The notes beneath the pieces were generated by a model that searched no databases, was not told where the DNA came from, and worked only from the letters and a program-made list of their open reading frames with translations. The position numbers and the translations under genes were made by a program. From positions 265,583-329,582 of the forward strand of contig NZ_JACSQL010000004.1 in the NCBI RefSeq assembly GCF_014836635.1: DNA of 64,000 nt, read 5' to 3'. The DNA is from Paenibacillus gallinarum (GTDB taxonomy: Bacteria > Bacillota > Bacilli > Paenibacillales > Paenibacillaceae). This document shows positions 9,437-17,346 of this stretch, piece after piece. Numbering within the stretch: position 1 is the stretch's first letter; each line of letters begins with the position of its first letter.

Positions 9437-9862
9437 GTGGAAAGACCTGCAATCACGATTCTGTTTCCTGATCAGACAAAAGCTCGTGGGGCGTTTGAAA
9501 CCTTACTAGAGCTAGGATATAAACCAGAAATGCTCGGATCAGGTCTTATGGATGTGAAAATAGAGCAACAAGACATTACTACAGCTCTTGAAATTGTCGA
9601 AGTATTTGAAGGAAAGATACAGGACGAGAATGGCAATAGAGAGGGGATTATCCCTAATTCCGATGCTAAACATGATACAGAGTTCGCATACCTGTCCATT
9701 CCGGCCCATACGGTAAATGAAGATTTAGATGAAGCTTATTTATCTGGACGGAGCGACAATCCGTTTGGAGATAACTTTTTGGAAGAGGACCGTAATTACA
9801 GTAATGACCATGATGATTTTGGGGCAGCTTACGGCGGTTTTTCTGGAAGTGTAAAAGCGTAA
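9437..9862 (+). CDS. Hypothetical acidic protein
   Basis: Not recognised. The product is 141 residues from the GTG at 9437, chosen because GAGAGG lies 9 bases ahead; the ATG at 9428 would touch the ribosome binding site directly. The N-terminal 55 residues (AITILFPDQTKARGAFETLLELGY) look like a small alpha-beta fold of the ACT/ferredoxin-like kind. The C-terminal half is acidic and Gly/Asp/Asn-rich and probably disordered. It has no signal peptide and no operon partner. Confidence 0.65.
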   Translation: MERPAITILFPDQTKARGAFETLLELGYKPEMLGSGLMDVKIEQQDITTALEIVEVFEGKIQDENGNREGIIPNSDAKHDTEFAYLSIPAHTVNEDLDEAYLSGRSDNPFGDNFLEEDRNYSNDHDDFGAAYGGFSGSVKA

Positions 9863-9870
9863 CTATACAA

Positions 9871-9904
9871 AAAAGCGATCATTCCGTAATGATCGCTTTT
9901 TTTA
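9871..9904. terminator. Bidirectional terminator
   Basis: Perfect 13-bp stem AAAAGCGATCATT/AATGATCGCTTTT with a 4-base loop and T-tail. It lies between the hypothetical gene and the convergent flavoprotein gene. Confidence 0.88.
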
Positions 9905-9941
9905 TATGTGCACAGGTCAATAATAGATCGTTTACTATCAA

Positions 9942-11210
9942 TTATGCTCCAGTCGTTTGTTCAGCGGCGTGTTTGCCTGCGGTGTATCCGGTGGAGAAGG
10001 CAGCGGTGATATTATATCCTCCGGTGTAACCGTGAATATCAAGAATCTCTCCGCAAAAATAAAGACCTTGCATCAGCTTGGATTCCATTGTTTTAGGGTA
10101 TATTTCTTTTAAATTTACTCCGCCTCCCGTTACAAACGCTTCAGCAAGAGAACGAGTTCCCGTTACGACAATAGGAAAGCCTTTTATTAAATTCGCAAGA
10201 GTTTCAATCGCGCCTTTAGGAAGGTGATGATATGTCGTATCTTCTTCAATCTCTGCCTTTGTCAGGAGGACGGGGATAAGCCGCTCAGGAACGATTCCCT
10301 TCAGCGAGTTTTTGATCGCTTTTTTCGGTTCTTGTTCGAGTTTATACTTGAGTTCTTGCGTCATTTCCCCAAGAGATTTGGAAGGATACAGATCAAGCTT
10401 CATCGTTACCTGGTGTGAACCTGTTTTCTTCTGTACTTTGCGAATGAACTGACTGCATCTTAGAGCTACGGGTCCAGACAAACCGAAATGAGTGAATATC
10501 ATGTCACCTTCATGACGAATTACGACTTTATCCTTAGCATCATGAACGAAGAGGGCAATGTCGCTCAGAGACAAACCTTGTAACTCTTTGGACTGAATGA
10601 AACGCTCACCTGAAACAATAGGCACCTCGGTAGGATACAGTTCGGTAATGGTATGACCCGCAGCTTCAGCCCATGGGTATCCATCACCTGTAGATCCGGT
10701 TTGTGGTACTGATTTTCCTCCTGTCGCGACAATGACCGCATCCGAATGAATCATTTTACCGGATGTAAGTTTCACCCCAGCAACCTTCTGATCTTCATAC
10801 ACAATTTCAGATACGGGACTATCTGTATAAATCTTCACCCCGAGCGCTGTTGCTTTTCCGATGAGTGCATCCACTACGGTTTTGGCCCGATCGGACACGG
10901 GAAACATTCTTCCATTGTCTTCTTCTTTTAAAGCAATGCCCAGATCCTCAAAGAATCGCATAATTCCTCTGTTATCCAAATGTTGAAAAGCACTATACAA
11001 AAACTTGCCGTTTCCTGGTATGTGGCGGATCAGCTCGTCTGGTTCTTTGGCATTGGTTACATTACAACGACCTCCGCCGGAAATCCCTAGCTTCCGTCCA
11101 AGTTTATTTCCTTTATCTATAAGTAGAACGGAGGCGCCATGTTCCGCTGCAGCGACAGAAGCCATTAGTCCGGATGGACCTCCGCCAATCACAATTACAT
11201 TCACATTCAT
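9942..11210 (-). CDS. HI0933-family FAD/NAD(P)-binding flavoprotein
   Basis: Protein of 422 residues of the HI0933/YhiN/BaiN-type flavoprotein family. An N-terminal FAD-binding GGGPSG...AAAEHG fold (about 8-30) is followed by the family motif GRKLGISGGGRCNVTN (about 38-54), a middle insertion domain and a C-terminal FAD segment (FCGEILDIHGYTGGYN, then a GYTAG helix). Members are oxidoreductases of mostly unassigned substrate; gut-bacterial BaiN was proposed to act on bile acids, which is not implied here. It is monocistronic. Confidence 0.87.
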   Translation of the reverse strand: MNVNVIVIGGGPSGLMASVAAAEHGASVLLIDKGNKLGRKLGISGGGRCNVTNAKEPDELIRHIPGNGKFLYSAFQHLDNRGIMRFFEDLGIALKEEDNGRMFPVSDRAKTVVDALIGKATALGVKIYTDSPVSEIVYEDQKVAGVKLTSGKMIHSDAVIVATGGKSVPQTGSTGDGYPWAEAAGHTITELYPTEVPIVSGERFIQSKELQGLSLSDIALFVHDAKDKVVIRHEGDMIFTHFGLSGPVALRCSQFIRKVQKKTGSHQVTMKLDLYPSKSLGEMTQELKYKLEQEPKKAIKNSLKGIVPERLIPVLLTKAEIEEDTTYHHLPKGAIETLANLIKGFPIVVTGTRSLAEAFVTGGGVNLKEIYPKTMESKLMQGLYFCGEILDIHGYTGGYNITAAFSTGYTAGKHAAEQTTGA

Positions 11211-11489
11211 TGTATGAAATAACCTCTTTCTATTCCTTATTACGAATTCATAATTCCTGTTGTAGGTCTCAGGGTGGATCTCTTATCTATCGTATCAGAA
11301 CCAAGACTTGAAGTCGAAACGATGTCGTAATTTGTTTTTATTTTAAAATAAAGAGAAAAGAACTTGAAGATTAACGCTAATCTTGCATATCTACACACAG
11401 AAAATATTGTAAAATAATGCCTCCTATGTTTTAATCAGGTTACATAAGGATGTGCCTTGGTAACGGGCGAGAAGGAGGAATAACAGCCC

Positions 11490-13181
11490 ATGTTTGCGGT
11501 CAAAGGTATTTTGTTGCAAGTCCTGCTTGCTGGTATAACTCCGCTTTTATTTTTTCTGTTTTTAGGTCGACTCGGGACCGAATTTCAGGAGATGAAAAAA
11601 GCATCGTCGTCAGTGCAGATCCAGCGTAGTTTACTGCTCTCTTGTCTAATTACGCTTTGTTTATGTTTTCTATTTTCATCTGTCTTATTAGAAATGATCT
11701 ATCTGAATTTAAGTCTAGTTCCCGTCACCTTATCGATCTTGTATGGGTCCTATCCGATTGGGATTTTAGTCTCGATCATCTCAATGTTAGCCTTCTTTGT
11801 TATCTCCGACTATTGGACAGAACCTGCTATCTTTTTAGGATCAGGCGCTTTACTTTATCCTATATTGTTATTGTTCGTAAAACATTTCAAAAAAGCAAGT
11901 CTATCCAGTAAAAAGAAAATATTCTCAGTGATCTGGTTTGCTTACACAATACCTTGTTATGGGATTGTTTTGTGGAAATATAATTTAGGGCGGACAGAAC
12001 AGATTGAATTTGGGCTCTATTCATCGCTTTACATTTCTTCCTCACTGCTTGTCCTTCTAGCTGCAATTCATTTAATGGAAAAAATTCTGGTGTACCACAG
12101 CTTTGCTTCTGAACTTGAAATACGCTGGAAAGAATATCGTCATCAATTAGATATGAATGAACATTTATTAAATACGGTACCTGTGTCGGTCGTTGCATTT
12201 GACACGGATGGAAATATTGTCAATGCCAATACACGAATGCTTACTCAGATGAAGACGAAGGAAATTTCGCCGAGTTCACCTGAAGAAATGATTGGAAAAC
12301 GCATAGAAGCTATCATCGGAGTTGAACATGCGATGCGTGTAACCGAGCGAATTCAGAGTGCGAGCCAAACCGGAGAGGTCACGTCTGAATATTTGAGAGT
12401 AGGAGTTAACACCTACTTCACGACCATATCGCCTGTTAAAAATCCAATTAGCGGAAGAGTGATTGGCTCATCCATGGTTCTTCAGGATATAACGGAACTA
12501 GAGACGCTTCGAAATGAGCTTGCTCATGTAGAAAGACTAGGTGTTGTCGGTCAAATGGCAGCCAGTATTACACATGAGGTGCGTAATCCGATGGCCGTAG
12601 TCAGAGGATTTCTTCAGTTGCTTCGGGAGAAAAGTCCCGGGTCTCTTGATCATTATTACCATATTGTGATGGATGAATTAGATCGTGCAAACAGTATTAT
12701 TAATGACTTTCTTTCTCTGGCTCAGAATCATGCTTCTGAAAAAGAAGAAGTCCATCTCCATCATATCATTAAGGAACTGACCCCTTTGCTGCTCGCAGAT
12801 GCGAACATGAGAGGTCAAACGATAGAGGTTAAATTAAATGAAGATATTCCGAGCAAGTTTATTGATCCAAAGGAGATCAAACAGCTGATTTTAAACTTGG
12901 CCCGAAATGGAATGGAAGCGATGGGAAATAAGGGAACGCTGATCATTAGTACAGCATTGGACGAGGGAAATGTGAGACTCAGTATAAGTGACAGTGGCCC
13001 GGGGATATCCCTTGAAACGCAGAATAAACTTTTCGAACCATTCTTTACAACCAAATCAGAGGGGACGGGGCTAGGACTATCACTATGCCAAGGTATCGCC
13101 GAAAGACATCATGCAACCATCAGGATCGACTCGGAAGAGGGAATAGGCACTACTTTTCATGTGATTTTCATGAATCAATAA
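11490..13181 (+). CDS. Membrane PAS-domain sensor histidine kinase (orphan)
   Basis: Protein of 563 residues: about six N-terminal membrane helices (1-205), a PAS domain (about 220-335, NTVPVSVVAFDTDGNIVNAN), a HisKA dimerisation domain with phospho-acceptor His362 in SITHEVRNP, and a HATPase domain (about 455-560) with DSGPG and GTGLGLSLCQ ATP-lid motifs. No response regulator adjoins it. The layout is like the KinB/KinC-type phosphorelay kinases of Bacillales, so a role in feeding the sporulation relay is plausible but inferred. The start follows GAAGGAGG. Confidence 0.9.
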   Translation: MFAVKGILLQVLLAGITPLLFFLFLGRLGTEFQEMKKASSSVQIQRSLLLSCLITLCLCFLFSSVLLEMIYLNLSLVPVTLSILYGSYPIGILVSIISMLAFFVISDYWTEPAIFLGSGALLYPILLLFVKHFKKASLSSKKKIFSVIWFAYTIPCYGIVLWKYNLGRTEQIEFGLYSSLYISSSLLVLLAAIHLMEKILVYHSFASELEIRWKEYRHQLDMNEHLLNTVPVSVVAFDTDGNIVNANTRMLTQMKTKEISPSSPEEMIGKRIEAIIGVEHAMRVTERIQSASQTGEVTSEYLRVGVNTYFTTISPVKNPISGRVIGSSMVLQDITELETLRNELAHVERLGVVGQMAASITHEVRNPMAVVRGFLQLLREKSPGSLDHYYHIVMDELDRANSIINDFLSLAQNHASEKEEVHLHHIIKELTPLLLADANMRGQTIEVKLNEDIPSKFIDPKEIKQLILNLARNGMEAMGNKGTLIISTALDEGNVRLSISDSGPGISLETQNKLFEPFFTTKSEGTGLGLSLCQGIAERHHATIRIDSEEGIGTTFHVIFMNQ

Positions 13182-13359
13182 AACCGGTAACCTGTTTAAT
13201 CTAGGGCAGATTCGTGTATCAATACATAAGAACTTAGGGGCATAAGTTAAGAGGGGATAGAAATCCTTATTCAGAGTCATAATAAGTTTGCCATCAAGCT
13301 TTAGTTGTGTGGCTTACGCATAATAGTTAACTTTGTGACGAAGAAAGGAGGGATTCCCT

Positions 13360-13476
13360 GTGTCAAAAAATGATTCTAAACAACAACAGCTACAAAAGGA
13401 ATCCAACAAGAAAAGCCATTCTAAAGGTCAAGTAACTGACAAGAAGCTGCAAGGCGACAATTTCCCAGCAACCTAG
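13360..13476 (+). CDS. Small Lys/Gln-rich protein, 38 residues
   Basis: A short frame from GTG 13360 preceded by a strong AAGAAAGGAGGG ribosome binding site 7 bases away. The product (SKNDSKQQQLQKE...GDNFPAT) is rich in Lys, Gln, Ser and Asn and has no hydrophobic core, as in small spore-associated proteins, but I cannot assign a family. A near-palindromic hairpin follows the stop (13477-13508). Its location after a possible sporulation kinase suggests, weakly, a spore role. Confidence 0.5.
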   Translation: MSKNDSKQQQLQKESNKKSHSKGQVTDKKLQGDNFPAT

Positions 13477-13640
13477 GTTGCAAAAAGATTCAAATTCTTT
13501 TGTAACTATGAAGGAGATCCTTGGTTTCGTGAGCGTTCTTCCTCCCTTGCGTTCACAACTTATGAATGTATAATAAGGTTAGCATCGATTTTTAGAGTGA
13601 TTAATCTAATATACAGGAATCCATAAGGAGTGAATAAAAC

Positions 13641-14075
13641 ATGTCTATGTCTTTTGATCAATACATGAGAGATATGGTTCAGCCAATGAGGGATGAACTT
13701 ACAAACCTTGGAATAAAAGAACTTCGCACTGCTGAAGAAGTAGAAGCGAATTTGCCAGAAGCGAAAGGAACTACCTTGGTTGTTGTCAATTCTGTATGCG
13801 GATGCGCAGCAGGTCAGGCACGCCCTGGAGTTGCTCGAGCACTGGAAAATGAGGTGAAACCGGATCAATTATTCACCGTGTTTGCAGGGCAAGATAAGGA
13901 AGCAACTGCAAAAGCACGTGAGTTTTTTGCTCCGTATCCACCATCATCTCCTTCTATAGCTCTGCTCAAGGATGGGGAACTTGTACACTTTATCGAACGT
14001 CATCAGGTGGAAAACCGTTCTGCAGAAGAGATTGCAGCTGACCTGACAGACGCTTTTAACCGTTACTGTAAATAG
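13641..14075 (+). CDS. Bacilliredoxin (BrxA/BrxB, YphP/YqiW family)
   Basis: Cytosolic thiol-disulfide protein of 144 residues that removes bacillithiol from S-bacillithiolated proteins after oxidative stress. The diagnostic CGC motif is at Cys53-Gly-Cys55 within SVCGCAAGQARP. Length and the C-terminal ERHQVENRSAEEI segment match the family. The start follows AAGGAG. It implies a bacillithiol-using Firmicute. It is monocistronic, with a terminator behind it. Confidence 0.95.
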   Translation: MSMSFDQYMRDMVQPMRDELTNLGIKELRTAEEVEANLPEAKGTTLVVVNSVCGCAAGQARPGVARALENEVKPDQLFTVFAGQDKEATAKAREFFAPYPPSSPSIALLKDGELVHFIERHQVENRSAEEIAADLTDAFNRYCK

Positions 14076-14085
14076 TCAGTTACAT

Positions 14086-14135
14086 AACGCCCCTCTGTTT
14101 TCGGTTAAAACCCGAACGCATTTGGGGCGTTTTGG
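14086..14135 (+). terminator. Probable terminator after bacilliredoxin gene
   Basis: AACGCCCC (14086-14093) pairs with GGGGCGTT (14124-14131). An inner GGTTAAAACC-like hairpin sits in the loop and a T-rich stretch follows. Confidence 0.65.
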
Positions 14136-14190
14136 CTTTTTCTTTTCTTATTCCCTGTACAATTACTATGGAGAAACCGAGGTGTGAATG

Positions 14191-15000
14191 ATGAGTTTAC
14201 AAGAACAGATCATTGCTGAGTTAAAGGTGAAGAAAAGCATTAACCCGGAAGAAGAAGTACGCAAACGTGTAGATTTTCTGAAAGACTATGTGAAACAATC
14301 ACATACGAAGGGACTACTCATTGCGATTAGCGGCGGACTTGATAGTGCAGTTGCAGCGGGATTATGTAAACAAGCTACGGACGAACTCACGAAGGAAACG
14401 GGGGAAGAATACAAAACGCTTGGCGTATTTCAACCTTACGGGGAGCAAGTCGATATCGAACATAGTTATGCTACAGCGAAAGCATTTGACCTTAAATATA
14501 CAGTGGAAACCAATATTGAAGAAGCCGTTAATGAAATTGCGCTTGAAGTAGAGCATGGTTTCAAAAATATGGGGATGTCTCGTCATATGTCACCGCAGGG
14601 CAAAGGAAATGTAAAAGCAAGAACGCGCATGGTCATGCAATATGCATTATCTTTTGAAATGAATCTGCTCGTTGTGGGTACAGATCATGCGTCAGAGGCG
14701 ATTACCGGATTCTATACAAAATGGGGCGATGGTGCGGTTGATATCACTCCGCTAGCAAGTCTGAACAAACGTCAGATTCGCCAGGTTGCTGCTCATATTG
14801 GTGTACCTGATCAAATTATTAATAAGGCGCCTACAGCAGGACTTTGGGAAGGTCAAACAGATGAGGCTGAACTCGGGATTTCCTATGAGGATAACAGCGA
14901 CTATCTGGAAGGCAAAGAAATTTCAGCTGAAGCAAAAGAGAAGCTCGAAGCAGCTTATCTACGCACTAGCCACAAACGTAACCCAATTCCAGGTATTTAA
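14191..15000 (+). CDS. nadE: NH3-dependent NAD+ synthetase
   Basis: Last step of NAD synthesis: deamido-NAD + ATP + NH3 to NAD+. The protein has 269 residues. The ATP-pyrophosphatase P-loop SGGLDSAV lies near residue 48, and the GTDHASEAITGFYTKWGDGAVDITPL stretch and C-terminal SHKRNPI motif are typical. There is no glutaminase domain, so ammonia is the nitrogen source, as in B. subtilis. I chose ATG 14191 (7 bases after GAGGTG) over the adjacent ATG 14188, which is also possible. Confidence 0.95.
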   Translation: MSLQEQIIAELKVKKSINPEEEVRKRVDFLKDYVKQSHTKGLLIAISGGLDSAVAAGLCKQATDELTKETGEEYKTLGVFQPYGEQVDIEHSYATAKAFDLKYTVETNIEEAVNEIALEVEHGFKNMGMSRHMSPQGKGNVKARTRMVMQYALSFEMNLLVVGTDHASEAITGFYTKWGDGAVDITPLASLNKRQIRQVAAHIGVPDQIINKAPTAGLWEGQTDEAELGISYEDNSDYLEGKEISAEAKEKLEAAYLRTSHKRNPIPGI

Positions 15001-15043
15001 TACAATACGAATGAGAACGATACAGAGCGTTTTGAGTATCTGT

Positions 15044-15086
15044 AACCCCCGTTATTTCTGGCTTATGCCGGAAACGGGGGGTTTTG
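15044..15086 (+). terminator. Terminator after nadE
   Basis: AACCCCCGTT pairs with AACGGGGGGTT, with an inner TTC-GG/CC-GAA stem, followed by TTTTG. Confidence 0.75.
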
Positions 15087-15164
15087 TCATTTCTCGAACA
15101 TAGATTCTAGTGAGTCAGACTGGTACAATAGATGGGACCTAATCTAGAAGGGTGGTGATCTCAG

Positions 15165-15572
15165 ATGATTTATGGGATCGGCAATGATGTACTGGAAACG
15201 AAGCGAATCCAGCGTATTTTAGCAAGTGATCGGAGGACTTCATTTATTAACCGGCTTCTAACAAAGAGAGAGCAGGATCTTTTATTTTCACGAAATAAAA
15301 ATGAGCTGGCTTATGTCTCAGGGCGTTTTGCTGCTAAAGAAGCCATAACAAAAGCATTTGGCTGCGGAATCGGAAAAACGATTGGATTTCAAGATCTCGA
15401 AATTTTGCCGGATGAGAAGGGAAAACCTATCGTTTCATTAACTGCGGATGCTTGGCAGCGTCTTGATCTCACCGGGGAACAGGAGTATCGTATTCATCTG
15501 AGTATTTCACATCAACCCGCTGTAGCAGCAGCTTTTGCGATCGTGGAACGAATAGACAAAACGGTAGAATAA
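15165..15572 (+). CDS. acpS: Holo-[acyl-carrier-protein] synthase
   Basis: Transfers 4'-phosphopantetheine from CoA to a serine of acyl carrier protein, activating it for fatty acid synthesis. The product has 135 residues. Both Mg-binding signatures are visible: GIGNDVLETKRI with Asp8 and SGRFAAKEAITKAFG with the metal-binding Glu. The start follows GGGTGGTGA. It lies 48 bases before mutY on the same strand with no terminator between, so they may be cotranscribed. Confidence 0.95.
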   Translation: MIYGIGNDVLETKRIQRILASDRRTSFINRLLTKREQDLLFSRNKNELAYVSGRFAAKEAITKAFGCGIGKTIGFQDLEILPDEKGKPIVSLTADAWQRLDLTGEQEYRIHLSISHQPAVAAAFAIVERIDKTVE

Positions 15573-15620
15573 TGTAGCTTACTATAGATGTAGAAACAAG
15601 GATGGGAGAACAAACAGGAA

Positions 15621-16766
15621 ATGGATCAACGCATGGCAAAACAATATTTCAGCACCGAGTTGCTGAATTGGTATATGCAGAATAAACGGGATTTGCCTTG
15701 GCGTCGCCATCGCAACCCTTATTATATTTGGGTATCTGAAATTATGCTTCAACAAACCAGGGTAGAAACGGTAAAGCCTTATTTTGAACGGTTTATTACT
15801 CGTTTTCCAACTCTGATGGATCTGGCCGAAGCACCAGAGGAAGATGTGCTGAAGCTCTGGGAAGGGCTTGGTTATTATTCTCGTGCACGCAACCTACAAG
15901 CGGCAGCAAAGCAAGTACTTGAGCTTCATGGGGGAGAGGTTCCCAATGAAAAGGATGCCGTCTTTAACCTTAAGGGAGTAGGTCCGTATACAGCGGGTGC
16001 AATTCTCAGTATTGCTTTTAATCAGCCGGAACCTGCTGTGGATGGAAATGTCATGCGGGTATTGTCGCGGTACTTTTTAATTGAAGACGATATAATGAAA
16101 GGCAGTACTCGGGTGAAAATGGAGACTTTGGCAGGGGAGCTCATTCCGCAAGGACGAGCAGGTGACTTTAATCAAGCGCTGATGGAACTGGGCGCTCTTG
16201 TGTGTACACCGAAATCGCCGCATTGTCTTACTTGTCCTGTGATGGAGATGTGCAAAGGACGGATTGAAGGCAGAGAAGATACTTTGCCTGTGAAGAAGAA
16301 AGCAAAACCTCCTCGCCCAGAGCAGCGCATTGCAGCCTTAGTGACAGGAACATCAATAAACGAAGGTAAGATTCTCGTTCGTCAGCGGCCGCAAACCGGG
16401 CTGCTTGCTAGAATGTGGGAGCTGCCGCATGTACTTGCTTCTGAGCCAGGCGGACTCGCCTGTCAGGTGCCGGATGAGCCAGCGATGGACATGATGAAAG
16501 GTCATCTACTAGAAGAGGGTTACGCCGTAAATCCGAAAGAGTTCTGGAAAATCGCGGAACATACATTTAGTCATATTCATTGGAATCTTCAAGTGTATCG
16601 CTGTGAACAAGCAGATCACATGGTAAGCCCTGCTATGGTGGCAGAACAGATCGAAACTTATAAGGCCGAAGGGTATGTGTATAAGTGGATTGGACCGAAT
16701 GATATGGAAACCATGGCTTTTCCCAATGTATTCTTAAAACTGCTTAAAGAACATTTTGCCTTATAA
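15621..16766 (+). CDS. mutY: A/G-specific adenine DNA glycosylase
   Basis: Removes adenine mispaired with 8-oxoguanine, preventing G:C to T:A mutations. The 381 residues comprise a helix-hairpin-helix glycosylase domain (LKGVGPYTAGA, with catalytic Asp in AVDGNVMRV near 142), a [4Fe-4S] loop with the C-X6-C-X2-C-X5-C pattern (about 194-210) and a C-terminal NUDIX-like 8-oxoG recognition domain (from about 235). The N-terminal WRRHRNPYYIWVSEIMLQQT motif is typical. ATG 15630 is an alternative start. Confidence 0.95.
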   Translation: MDQRMAKQYFSTELLNWYMQNKRDLPWRRHRNPYYIWVSEIMLQQTRVETVKPYFERFITRFPTLMDLAEAPEEDVLKLWEGLGYYSRARNLQAAAKQVLELHGGEVPNEKDAVFNLKGVGPYTAGAILSIAFNQPEPAVDGNVMRVLSRYFLIEDDIMKGSTRVKMETLAGELIPQGRAGDFNQALMELGALVCTPKSPHCLTCPVMEMCKGRIEGREDTLPVKKKAKPPRPEQRIAALVTGTSINEGKILVRQRPQTGLLARMWELPHVLASEPGGLACQVPDEPAMDMMKGHLLEEGYAVNPKEFWKIAEHTFSHIHWNLQVYRCEQADHMVSPAMVAEQIETYKAEGYVYKWIGPNDMETMAFPNVFLKLLKEHFAL

Positions 16767-16787
16767 AATACAAATATTTCTTACGCT

Positions 16788-16816
16788 AAGCCTGCTTCGT
16801 TGAAGCAGGCTTTTTC
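16788..16816 (+). terminator. Terminator after mutY
   Basis: Perfect 11-bp stem AAGCCTGCTTC/GAAGCAGGCTT with a 3-base loop, then TTTC. Confidence 0.85.
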
Positions 16817-16844
16817 TTCATATATTCACAACAAAATAAATTAA

Positions 16845-16873
16845 TTGAATAATCTGGAATTAAATGTTATAAA
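16845..16873 (+). promoter_or_regulatory. Sigma-A promoter of the RHH regulator-ABC operon
   Basis: TTGAAT (-35), exactly 17 bases, TATAAA (-10). Transcription would start near 16880, directly before the palindrome at 16885. Confidence 0.65.
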
Positions 16874-16884
16874 AATAAGGTGAG

Positions 16885-16904
16885 TATACTCCATATGGAG
16901 TATA
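16885..16904. promoter_or_regulatory. 20-bp perfect palindrome, likely autoregulatory operator
   Basis: The sequence TATACTCCATATGGAGTATA equals its own reverse complement. It sits at about +5 to +24 of the promoter and 27 bases before the regulator's start codon. Ribbon-helix-helix repressors commonly bind such dyads next to their own gene. Confidence 0.65.
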
Positions 16905-16930
16905 AATTTAGGAAAAGAGGAATTTCCGCG

Positions 16931-17332
16931 ATGAATGATCAAGATAAAATCGAGAAAGTAACCGTAAATGTTGGGATTGTAGACTTGGGTCAGATGGATC
17001 TGTTGGTAGATCAAGCCTTTTATTCAAATCGGACTGATTTTATCCGGACAGCCATACGGAATCAGCTGGAGTCACATCGGAAGGATATCCAGGATTATGT
17101 GACACGAAAAATAACAGCGGTCGGTGTGGTAATTTATGACCGGCGTGATCTAGAAATGTTACGGGAGTCCAACACAAAGATCGAGATTCGTCTTATAGGC
17201 CAACTCGTATTTACTAAGGATGTCGATGCAGAACTCCTACGTGACACAGTGAAGCACATCCAGCATTTTGGAGTACTAAAGGCAAGCAAAGAACTTAAAG
17301 AAGTGATTAAGGAAATCCAAACTTCAGGATAA
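16931..17332 (+). CDS. Ribbon-helix-helix (CopG/NikR-like) transcriptional regulator
   Basis: Protein of 133 residues. The N-terminal part (about 8-50) has the RHH pattern: a basic strand (EKVTVNVGIVDL), then helices with SNRTDFIRTAIRNQL. The C-terminal half (about 55-130) is a small alpha-beta domain that could bind a ligand, but it lacks the clear His/Cys nickel site of NikR. I chose ATG 16931 because GAGG lies 10 bases upstream; the longer frame from 16880 would begin upstream of the palindrome. It lies 14 bases before the ABC gene and probably represses the operon. Confidence 0.82.
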   Translation: MNDQDKIEKVTVNVGIVDLGQMDLLVDQAFYSNRTDFIRTAIRNQLESHRKDIQDYVTRKITAVGVVIYDRRDLEMLRESNTKIEIRLIGQLVFTKDVDAELLRDTVKHIQHFGVLKASKELKEVIKEIQTSG

Positions 17333-17346
17333 AAGGAGCTGTATAG

